A stretch of 64,000 nt of DNA from Streptomyces adustus (GTDB lineage Bacteria > Actinomycetota > Actinomycetes > Streptomycetales > Streptomycetaceae), in assembly GCF_009377175.1 (NCBI RefSeq), contig NZ_VJZD01000008.1:1-64000 (forward strand), written 5' to 3'. The number at the start of each line of letters is the position of its first letter. Position 1 is the first letter of the stretch. The notes below the pieces were generated by a model. It did not search any database and was not told the origin of the DNA. It saw nothing but the letters and a program-made list of their open reading frames with translations. The translations under genes and the position numbers were made by a program. Shown piece by piece: positions 1 through 6,889 of the stretch.

Positions 1-48
1 GGTCATCACATCGAGTTCGGACCGGAGGACCAAAGCCTCCACCGACCC

Positions 49-123
49 GGCCGTGTGCCCGAGTGGTTCAGGGGCTCGCCTGCAAAGCGAGTTACGTGGG
101 TTCGAATCCCGCCATGGCCTCCA
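49..123 (+). tRNA. tRNA-Cys (GCA anticodon)
   Basis: The sequence folds as a full cloverleaf. The acceptor arms are GGCCGTG (49-55) and CATGGCC (113-119), the D-arm starts with CCC/GGG, the anticodon stem is ctcgc/gcgag around the loop ctGCAaa (anticodon 82-84), and the T-arm is gtggg-ttcgaat-cccgc. The base at 120 is U73, the discriminator that CysRS requires, and CCA (121-123) is encoded. A terminator hairpin follows within 25 bases. Confidence 0.93.
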
Positions 124-145
124 CCTGCCCGACCAGGCAGAACGA

Positions 146-175
146 AAGGGCGGCACCCTCGGGGGTGTCGCCCTT
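146..175. terminator. Bidirectional terminator hairpin
   Basis: A 13-bp stem (146-158 with 163-175, one G-U pair) closes a TCGG loop. It lies between the tRNA-Cys gene on the plus strand and the stop of the minus-strand SUKH-4 gene at 178, so it can end both transcripts. Confidence 0.75.
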
Positions 176-177
176 CC

Positions 178-1374
178 TCATGCGTACAGGCCCCCGCCCG
201 CCTCGTCGCCGAAGGCCTCCGGCCAGTAGCGGCGGCCGTCGTCCGTGGCGGTGGTCGGGGTCGGGTCGCAGGCGAGGGGGTCGGCGTGGGCGAGGGTGCG
301 GGACATCGTGTCGGCCAGTTGACCGTAGGCGTCGGTGAGGGCGTGGACCGCGTCCAGGGACTTCTCGCGGTTGATCAGCCAGAGGGTGAAGGCGAGCGTG
401 GAGACGTCGGCGTTGAGGGGGCGCAGGGTGGCGTCGGGTTCGCTCCAGCACAGGACCGTGCCGGTGGCGCCGTCGACGACCAGGCTGGTGTCCTCCAGAA
501 GGTTGCCGAGGCGGATCAGCCGGTCGGCGTCGGCCGGGAGACGGTCGGCGGCCGGCCCGGCCTCCTCCCGCTCGACGGCGTGGTACTCGGCGAGGGAGGC
601 CGGCGGCACCTCCGTGTCCAGCGCGAACCAGTAGCCGTCCTCCGGCAGGCCCGCCTCCCGCAGGAAGCGGCGGGTCGGCTCGTGGGTGAGCGCGGGCGGG
701 AAGTCGACCTCCTCGAAGCGGGCGACCCGGCCCGCGCCGAACGCCTCGTCCAGCAGGCGGGACGGCAGGTCCAGGGCGAGCCCGGACGTCGTCCCCGGGC
801 CCGCCACCAGGGACAGGGGCCGGATCACCGCGGTCATCCGCCAGAAGGGGCCCGGGTCGCCGTCCGTGCCCTCCTCGAACAGCGCGAGCAGGTGTTGTGC
901 GGCCTGCGCCGCCGCCCGGGGGCCGAGGCGTCCCGCGTACGAGGCGAACTGTCCGCGCAGGGCCGCCAGTTCGTCCGCCGCCGCGGCGAAGCGCACCAGC
1001 TTCTCCAGCGAGGGGGCCAGCGGGCGACTGTCCATCAGGTCGGGGCGGTCGTGCAGGAAGTACGTCGTCGAGATCGCGCCGGTCGCGCCGTCGAGCAGGA
1101 GCGACTCGGTCTCGCGGCCGTCCGCGCCCAGGATCCCGCCGATGACCAGCCGGTCGCGCAGCTCCGTGGTCAGCCGGTCGGGAGTGCCTGTGGAGTCGGC
1201 GACCGTGCGCAGGCCGTCCGTGCGCAGCGCGGCGAAGGACAGCAGGTCGCCGTCGACGGGCAGGCCGGGGCCGCTCAGCCAGCGGCGCGTCGGCGCGTGG
1301 GTGACGTAGGGATCCAGTTCGTCCTCGGTGAAGGTGATCACCGCGGTCCCGGCGGTGTCGGTCGTGCTCATCAT
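178..1374 (-). CDS. SUKH-4 family immunity-type protein, internally duplicated
   Basis: This is a 398-aa soluble protein with no signal peptide or membrane segment. It has two tandem copies of one module: THAPTRRWLSGPGLPVDGD near residue 25 recurs as THEPTRRFLREAGLPEDGY in the second half, and LLLDGATGAISTTY recurs as LVVDGATGTVLCW. This pattern fits the SUKH-4 (SMI1/KNR4-type) immunity superfamily, whose members neutralise polymorphic nuclease toxins. No toxin gene lies beside it here; the gene is monocistronic between tRNA-Cys and the xdh-like operon. The family call is from recognised motifs and the immunity function is inferred. A second ATG one or two codons in is an alternative start. 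Confidence 0.72.
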   Translation of the reverse strand: MMSTTDTAGTAVITFTEDELDPYVTHAPTRRWLSGPGLPVDGDLLSFAALRTDGLRTVADSTGTPDRLTTELRDRLVIGGILGADGRETESLLLDGATGAISTTYFLHDRPDLMDSRPLAPSLEKLVRFAAAADELAALRGQFASYAGRLGPRAAAQAAQHLLALFEEGTDGDPGPFWRMTAVIRPLSLVAGPGTTSGLALDLPSRLLDEAFGAGRVARFEEVDFPPALTHEPTRRFLREAGLPEDGYWFALDTEVPPASLAEYHAVEREEAGPAADRLPADADRLIRLGNLLEDTSLVVDGATGTVLCWSEPDATLRPLNADVSTLAFTLWLINREKSLDAVHALTDAYGQLADTMSRTLAHADPLACDPTPTTATDDGRRYWPEAFGDEAGGGLYA

Positions 1375-1710
1375 GCCCCCGTGCGTGCAGTCGCTGTCGA
1401 AGTGCCGCTGTCCCGCAGTCCCCTGGTGGACCGGCCCCGCGGGCGCGCCGTCCCACTGCCCAGGACACTACGCGGCACCACTGACAACGGACCCGGTGAG
1501 AAAGACGCCGGGTCCCACCCGTGCGTTCCCGTCCCGCCGAAATCACCCGCACCGGTTTCCCGAGGGGCAACTGGCGGGCGGCAGGCGGGTGGCAGGGCCA
1601 TGGGAAGCGCAACGCGGAAGCCCGGCTCGCGCGCACAGCGCGGCCGGGCTCGGCGCTCGGCGCTCGGAGCCTGAAGATCCCAGCGCCTCAAAGCCTCAGC
1701 GCCTGAAGCC
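1375..1710. other. Intergenic region, 336 bp
   Basis: This holds the upstream region of the SUKH-4 gene and the downstream region of the molybdo-enzyme operon, including the hairpin at 1619-1650. Short GCCT/CAGCGCCT-like repeats lie at 1665-1715. I see no convincing gene or promoter; the open frames here are GC-rich shadows. Confidence 0.5.
1619..1650 (-). terminator. Terminator hairpin after the xdh-like operon
   Basis: Arms AGCCCGGC (1619-1626) and GCCGGGCT (1643-1650) are perfectly complementary, with further CGCG pairing inside the loop. It lies about 60 bases past the last gene of the minus-strand operon. There is no U-tract, which is common in Streptomyces. Confidence 0.55.
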
Positions 1711-1842
1711 TCAGGTGAAGTACACCCCGCCCAGCACCACGACCACCGCGGCCAGGACGAACAGCAGGACCCACATCAGCAGTTTGCCCACCCCGGGCGC
1801 CGGCTCGTAGCGCGGGGGTTCGGGCTGCTCGGGGGCGGTCAC
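1711..1842 (-). CDS. 43-aa single-span membrane protein at the end of the molybdo-enzyme operon
   Basis: The protein has a proline- and glutamate-rich N-terminus (TAPEQPEPPRYEPAPG) followed by one hydrophobic helix (LLMWVLLFVLAAVVVVLGG) that reaches almost to the C-terminus. The GTG start overlaps the TGA stop of the Moco subunit as GTGA, so its translation is probably coupled to the enzyme. I recognise no family. A role as membrane anchor or docking peptide for the otherwise soluble dehydrogenase is inference. It is short enough to be missed by gene callers, but the exact overlap matches the other junctions of this operon. Confidence 0.62.
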   Translation of the reverse strand: MTAPEQPEPPRYEPAPGVGKLLMWVLLFVLAAVVVVLGGVYFT

Positions 1843-4148
1843 TGCGCGGTCACCACAGCCGCCTGCGGGCGGATCGGCAGCCGGTTGACCGGGCGGCCCG
1901 TGGCGGCCCGCACCGCGGAGGCGATCGCCGCGGGGGACGTCACGACGGGTACCGCGCTGACGGCCTTCGCCCCGAAGGGCGCGACCACGTCCCGCTCCTC
2001 GACGAGCTTGACGATCCGGATGTCGGGCGCGTCCAGCGCGGTGGGCAGGGCGTAGCCGGTGAGGTCCGGATGGCGGACCAGGCCGCGCGGGGTGCGCAGG
2101 TTCTCGGTGAGGGCGATGCCGACGCCCTGGGTGACGCCCGCCTCGATGCGCGCCGCGAGCTGTATCGGGTTCAGGACCCGGCCGACGTCCTGGGCGACGG
2201 CCAGCTCCACGACCCGTACCGAGCCGAGTTCGATGTCCACGTCGACGACCGCGCGGATCGCGCAGAAGGCGAGGCCCACGAAGGCGTCGCCCTGTCCGGA
2301 CTCGTCGAGCGGCTCGGTCGGGTGGGGGCGGCACTGGGCCGTGGCCCACAGCTCCTTGCCCTCCAGGGCCTCGCTGACGGTGGTGGACAGCACCCCGTCG
2401 TACGACGTGATCTTGCCGTCGGTGATCTGGAGGAGCTCGGTGGACATGCCGAACTTGTGCGCCAGGGGCTGGAGGAGCTGCGTACGGACCATCTTGGCGG
2501 CCCGTTCGACCGCGCCGCCCGACACCCAGGTGTGCCGGCCCCGGCAGCCGGGGCCCGCGGGCGGCTGGTCGGTGTCGACCGGCGCCACGTGCACCTCGTC
2601 GATGCCGAGGGTCTCCTGGACGATCTGGCGGGCCAGGGTGGTGAAGCCCTGGCCGGACTCCACGGCCGCGCACAGCACGGTCGCGACGCCGTCGTGGACC
2701 TTCACGGTCGCGGTGGAGACCTCGTCGGCGCCCTCCGCGCCGAGCATGTGCACCATGCCGAGGCCGTAGCCCACGCCCCGGCGCACGGCGCCGGGTTCGC
2801 CCGCGCCCTCAGGGCCGCCGGGCAGCAGCCACTCGTCCTCGGGGGTGTCCTTGGGCAGCGGCGGGAGCGGGAACTCCTGCACCGCCTGGAGCAGTTCGGC
2901 GACCGGCGCCGGGCAGGTCACGCTCTGGCCGGTGGGCAGGATGTCCCCGGTGGCCAGGGCGTTGCGCAGGCGCACCTCGGCCGGGTCGAGGCCGAGCTTC
3001 TTCGCGAGCTTGTCCATCTGCGCCTCGTAGGCGGCGCAGACCTGCATGGCGCCCTCGCCGCGGACGTGGCCGGAGGGCGGGTTGTTGGTGCGCACCGCCC
3101 AGCCCTCGATGAAGGCGTTCGGGACGACGTAGGGGCCGCAGGCGAAGGAGACGGCGGCGGCCAGGGCCTCGGAGGAGGTGTCGGCGTAGGCGCCCGCGTC
3201 GAGCAGGATCTGTGCCTCGACCTTCACCAGCCGGCCCTCGGCGTCGGCGTGGTGGCGGTAGCGCAGCAGGGTGGGGTGGCGGTGGACGTGTCCGAGGAAG
3301 GACTCCTCGCGCGTCGCCGTCAGCTTCACCGGGCAGCCGGTCTTCAGTGCCAGCAGGCCCAGCGGGAGCTGGAAGCCCTGGTCCTCGCGGTCGGCGGTGG
3401 CGCCGGGCACACCGGTGACGACGATCTTGACGCGTTCCGGTTCGAGGCCGTAGCAGGCGGCGGCGATGTCACGGTCGGCGTGCGGGTCGGTGGAGGCGAG
3501 GTAGAGCTCGACGCCGCCGTCGGGCCGGGGCACGGCGAGGCCGGCCTCGGCGCCGATGGGCGCGGGGTCCTGGCGGCCGATGCGGTACTGGCCCTCGACG
3601 ACGACCTCGCCGACCGCGTCCGCGTCGCCGTGGCGCAGCGGGATGTGGCGGATCAGGTTGCCGTCCGGGTGCAGGGCCTCCGCCTCGAACGCCAGCTCGG
3701 GGTCGATGACCGGCTCGTGCACCTCGTACTCGACGATGACGGCGGCCGCGGCCATCCGCGCGGTGTCGGGGTGGTCGGCGGCGACGGCGGCGATGGGCTC
3801 GCCGTGGTGGCGTACGACCTCGGAGGCGAACACCGGCCGGTCGGCCCTGCCGCGGCCGTACAGCGCGCTGCCGGGGACTTCCTCGTGCGTGACGACGGCC
3901 CGTACGCCGGGCATCTCGCGCGCGTGGCTGGTGTCGATGGAGACGATGCGCGCGTGCGGGTGCGGGGAGCGCAGCACGGCCGCCCACAGCAGGCCCTCGG
4001 CCCACAGGTCGGCGGCGTACGGGAACGTGCCCTCGGTCTTGGCGCGCGCGTCGGCGGGCCGCAGGGAGGCGCCGAGACCGTGCGGGATCGGCTCGGGGGC
4101 GGGGGCTGCCTCCGCGGCAGTGGTCGCGGTGGCGGCTTCGTTGCTCAC
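1839..4148 (-). CDS. Xanthine dehydrogenase-family molybdopterin-binding subunit, active site eroded
   Basis: This 769-aa protein is the large subunit of a CoxL/XdhA-type enzyme. It has an a/b hammerhead domain (about residues 20-135) followed by Moco-binding domains, with family signatures such as REESFLGHVHRHP and ESGQGFTTLARQIVQETLG. Several active-site elements are changed: the usual GGAFGGRED loop reads GVPGATADRED (246-256), the RGFG motif reads RGEG (363-366), and the catalytic glutamate of the GxGEPP motif is Ala732 (GAKAVSAVP). Its GTG start overlaps the 2Fe-2S gene as GTGA. The family is secure; activity as a hydroxylase is doubtful, and the substrate is unknown. Confidence 0.88.
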   Translation of the reverse strand: MSNEAATATTAAEAAPAPEPIPHGLGASLRPADARAKTEGTFPYAADLWAEGLLWAAVLRSPHPHARIVSIDTSHAREMPGVRAVVTHEEVPGSALYGRGRADRPVFASEVVRHHGEPIAAVAADHPDTARMAAAAVIVEYEVHEPVIDPELAFEAEALHPDGNLIRHIPLRHGDADAVGEVVVEGQYRIGRQDPAPIGAEAGLAVPRPDGGVELYLASTDPHADRDIAAACYGLEPERVKIVVTGVPGATADREDQGFQLPLGLLALKTGCPVKLTATREESFLGHVHRHPTLLRYRHHADAEGRLVKVEAQILLDAGAYADTSSEALAAAVSFACGPYVVPNAFIEGWAVRTNNPPSGHVRGEGAMQVCAAYEAQMDKLAKKLGLDPAEVRLRNALATGDILPTGQSVTCPAPVAELLQAVQEFPLPPLPKDTPEDEWLLPGGPEGAGEPGAVRRGVGYGLGMVHMLGAEGADEVSTATVKVHDGVATVLCAAVESGQGFTTLARQIVQETLGIDEVHVAPVDTDQPPAGPGCRGRHTWVSGGAVERAAKMVRTQLLQPLAHKFGMSTELLQITDGKITSYDGVLSTTVSEALEGKELWATAQCRPHPTEPLDESGQGDAFVGLAFCAIRAVVDVDIELGSVRVVELAVAQDVGRVLNPIQLAARIEAGVTQGVGIALTENLRTPRGLVRHPDLTGYALPTALDAPDIRIVKLVEERDVVAPFGAKAVSAVPVVTSPAAIASAVRAATGRPVNRLPIRPQAAVVTAQ

Positions 4149-5686
4149 GCCTGGCCTCCGTCCTGGCCGTACGTACCGTCGTGCGGACCCGGGCTACCGG
4201 GGATGCCGGGGACGCCCGGCAGGTCGAACGCGGCCGGGTTGACGCTGCCCGCGCCCGGTCCGGCCTGGTGCGGGATGCGCGCCTCGGGCGCGTCCGGCTC
4301 GGCCTCGGCCTCCGCCTCGGCGGCGGCGAGCGCGTCGCGCTCGGCGACCACCTCGTGCACGGCGTTGAGGACGCCCCGGTATCCGGAGCACCGGCACAGG
4401 TTGCCGCACAGGGCCTGGCGGGCCTCCAGGTCGGTCGGGGCGGGGTTGCCCTCCAGGAGGTCGTGCAGGGTCATCGCCATGCCGGGCACGCAGAAACCGC
4501 ACTGCACGGCTCCGCACCTGGCGAGCGCCCGCTGCACGTCCGAGGGCCGTCCGTCGACGGCCAGGCCCTCGACCGTACGGACCTCGCTGCCGGCGGCGGT
4601 GACGGCGGGGACCAGGCAGGAGGCGACGAGCCGGCCGTCGACCTGGACGTTGCAGGCCCCGCACTCGCCCTGCGAGCAGCCGTCCTTGGCGCCCGCGAGG
4701 CCGAGCCGTTCGCGCAGCACGTACAGCAGCGACTCGCCGATCCAGGCGCCCGCGACGGGACGCTCGGTGCCGTTGACGCGCAGGACGTAGGAGGCGAGGG
4801 GGTGGTCGTCGTGGAACGGTACGGCGGGTTCGTCGTCCGGCGCGGAGGCGTCGTCCTGCGGGGCGTCGGTCTCCGGGTGGTCCGCGGGCGCCGCGTCCCC
4901 GGGGGGCGCGTCGGCCTCGGCGGCCTCCTCGTACGCCCCAGGGGCCTCGTGGACGTCCTCGGGTGCGCCGACGCCCTCCGGGGCCTCGACGGCCTCGGGA
5001 GCGGCCTGAGCGGGCGCGTACGGCTCCGCGTGCGCCTGGGTGTGCGCGTCGATGCGCGGTTCGGTGTGCGGTCCGCCCTGGGGCTGCGCGAGCGCCTGCT
5101 GACCCCACGGCTCCCCGGCCGCGCCGGTGGTGTCGGTGGCCCAGGGGGCGGGCGCGCCGCCGGGCAGGGTGGCGGGCGGGTTGCCGCCCCACTGCTCCAC
5201 CAGCGCCGAGGTGGTGAACTCGCCGGACTCGTCCGGCAGGTCGCCGGTGGCGACGGGGATCGACCAGCGGCCCGTCACGTCGTGGCCGGGAGCCGCGGCG
5301 GACTCGGCCGCTCCGGCGGCCGCGGGGTCCTCGAAGTTCCACTGGCCGGTGGAGCCGGGGTGGTAGGTGAACCGGTCGCTCGCGCCGGCCTGCTGGGGCA
5401 TGGCGTCGGGCTCGGGCCAGCGGCCGGCGTCCGCGGGCGCCGCCCAGCCGCCGGTGGCGGCCGGGTCGGTCGGCGCGTCCGGGGAGGTGGCCGAGATCTG
5501 CGGCGGGACGTATCCGTGACCGGGCGCGGCCAGCGGGCTGTCGCCGCGTCCGGCCAGCAGGGCCTCGATGCCGCCCTCGGGCAGCTTCACGAAGGCGGTG
5601 GCCCCGTCGTCGTAGTCGCCCTGGGGCAGCGGGTCCCAGCGGCCGCCGCCCCTGGGGGTGTCCTGTCCGTGCTGGTCGTCGCTCAC
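4145..5686 (-). CDS. 2Fe-2S subunit of xanthine dehydrogenase-like enzyme, long disordered N-terminus
   Basis: The 513-aa product has a typical CoxS/XdhC-type iron-sulfur module only at about residues 299-450. Cluster I cysteines are C337, C342, C345 and C357; cluster II cysteines are C396, C399, C431 and C433. The family is normally 150-180 aa. Here about 295 residues rich in Ala, Pro, Gly, Glu and Asp precede the module and look disordered, with a shorter Ala/Glu/Pro tail after it. The GTG start overlaps the FAD-subunit stop as GTGA, which fixes it. The module would pass electrons from the Moco centre to FAD. The extension's role is unknown. Confidence 0.87.
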   Translation of the reverse strand: MSDDQHGQDTPRGGGRWDPLPQGDYDDGATAFVKLPEGGIEALLAGRGDSPLAAPGHGYVPPQISATSPDAPTDPAATGGWAAPADAGRWPEPDAMPQQAGASDRFTYHPGSTGQWNFEDPAAAGAAESAAAPGHDVTGRWSIPVATGDLPDESGEFTTSALVEQWGGNPPATLPGGAPAPWATDTTGAAGEPWGQQALAQPQGGPHTEPRIDAHTQAHAEPYAPAQAAPEAVEAPEGVGAPEDVHEAPGAYEEAAEADAPPGDAAPADHPETDAPQDDASAPDDEPAVPFHDDHPLASYVLRVNGTERPVAGAWIGESLLYVLRERLGLAGAKDGCSQGECGACNVQVDGRLVASCLVPAVTAAGSEVRTVEGLAVDGRPSDVQRALARCGAVQCGFCVPGMAMTLHDLLEGNPAPTDLEARQALCGNLCRCSGYRGVLNAVHEVVAERDALAAAEAEAEAEPDAPEARIPHQAGPGAGSVNPAAFDLPGVPGIPGSPGPHDGTYGQDGGQA

Positions 5687-6576
5687 GACAGCGCCCTCCC
5701 CAGTGCTCGCCGGGCCAGCGCGGCGACGGTGCGCCGCAGGTGCAGTACGGCGGGCGGAAGCTGCGGCACGGAACCGTCCACCTCCGGCGCCGGGTCCGGG
5801 ATGCAGGCCGCGGCGACGTACTCGCCGAAGGCGTGCAGCGCCTCCGGGACGATCGTGCGGTTGTTGTCCCAGTCGATGAGCCGGGCGACCCACTGCTCGG
5901 CCTCCAGGGGCCGCAGCGGCATCGGCGCTATGGCTCCGACGGCGCACCGGACACCGCGCCGGGCGGGGTCCAGGACCAGCGCGACGGACGCGGTGGCGCG
6001 GCCCGGGCCGGTGCGGCCGGTCGCCTTCAGGAAGACCTGCGGGGCGTGCAGCAGCGGCACGCGCACGTAGCCGATGAGTTCGCCGGCGCGCAGCATCTCC
6101 ATGCCCGCCAGCAGGTGCGACACGGGCATCTCGCGGCGCGCCCCGCCGGGACCGGCGATGATCAGCGTCGCCTCCAGGGCGGCGAGCACCGGCAGGGCGT
6201 CGCCGGTGGGCGAGGCCGAGGCGATGTTGCCGCCGAGGGTGCCCGCGTTGCGGATGTGCGGCGGGCCCGCGGCGCGTGCCGCGGCGGCGAGCGCCGGGAT
6301 GAGCGCGGCGAAGTCGGGACGGCCCATCCGGGCGTGGGTCAGGCCCGCGCCGAGCAGCGCGTGCCCGTCCTGGTACTGCCAGCCGCGGATCTCGCTGATC
6401 CGGCCGAGGCCGACCAGACCGGCCGGTCTGAGCTGGCCGGAGTTGACCGCGGCCATGAGGTCGGTGCCGCCTGCGACGGGCACGGCCGTGGGCATGGCGG
6501 AGAGCGCCGCCACGGCCTCGTCCAACGTCGTGGGCAGCGTCACGGCCTGCGCCGCCTGCGGTGCGTGCGTGGTCAA
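5683..6576 (-). CDS. FAD-binding subunit of xanthine dehydrogenase-like enzyme
   Basis: The 297-aa product is a CoxM-type flavoprotein with the two FAD-contact motifs, VAGGTDLMA near the N-terminus and AGTLGGNIASASPTGDALP near residue 105, plus the C-terminal CO-dehydrogenase flavoprotein domain. I chose the TTG at 6576 because the protein then begins at the normal family start and AAGGGG lies about 8 bases upstream; frames reaching back to 6717 add non-conserved residues. It is the first gene of a four-gene operon in which every junction is a 4-bp GTGA overlap. It should accept electrons from the 2Fe-2S subunit. Confidence 0.87.
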   Translation of the reverse strand: MTTHAPQAAQAVTLPTTLDEAVAALSAMPTAVPVAGGTDLMAAVNSGQLRPAGLVGLGRISEIRGWQYQDGHALLGAGLTHARMGRPDFAALIPALAAAARAAGPPHIRNAGTLGGNIASASPTGDALPVLAALEATLIIAGPGGARREMPVSHLLAGMEMLRAGELIGYVRVPLLHAPQVFLKATGRTGPGRATASVALVLDPARRGVRCAVGAIAPMPLRPLEAEQWVARLIDWDNNRTIVPEALHAFGEYVAAACIPDPAPEVDGSVPQLPPAVLHLRRTVAALARRALGRALS

Positions 6577-6889
6577 ACCGGCTGCCCCTTCCCGCTGCCC
6601 CTCTTGGGTCCCACCTGGTCCCACCTGTGCTGCCGTACGGTACGTGCTGACAGGGCGGACGTGGCAACTCTGGCACATCTTCGCAGGGCCCGAACGCAGG
6701 GGTCCGCTAGGAGGCATTCGCCCACCTCACCGGAGAGATAGCCTGGTTTCGTACGGCATCTCCGGTGCACGCCGATTGACACTCTTCGGTGACTCTTGCG
6801 CCGCTTTTCCGTGACCTGTTCGGGGCGGCCCCGCGCCCGCGGCGGAGCCCGTTCCCGACCGCGACGCGCGAACGGTCCGGCACCGTGCG
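6577..6889. other. Intergenic region upstream of the molybdo-enzyme operon, 313 bp
   Basis: This is the presumed promoter region of the minus-strand operon. It contains a perfect tandem copy of GGTCCCACCT (6607-6616, 6617-6626), a CCGTACGG palindrome at 6632-6639, and a 9-bp inverted repeat CACCGGAGA/TCTCCGGTG (6728-6736, 6759-6767). Any of these could be an operator or the terminator of the hexosaminidase gene. No gene is supported. Confidence 0.5.

Noticed and set aside
2070-4790. A 906-codon plus-strand frame opposite the molybdopterin subunit
   Set aside because: It is a shadow frame without recognisable motifs; the minus strand has three coupled enzyme subunits.
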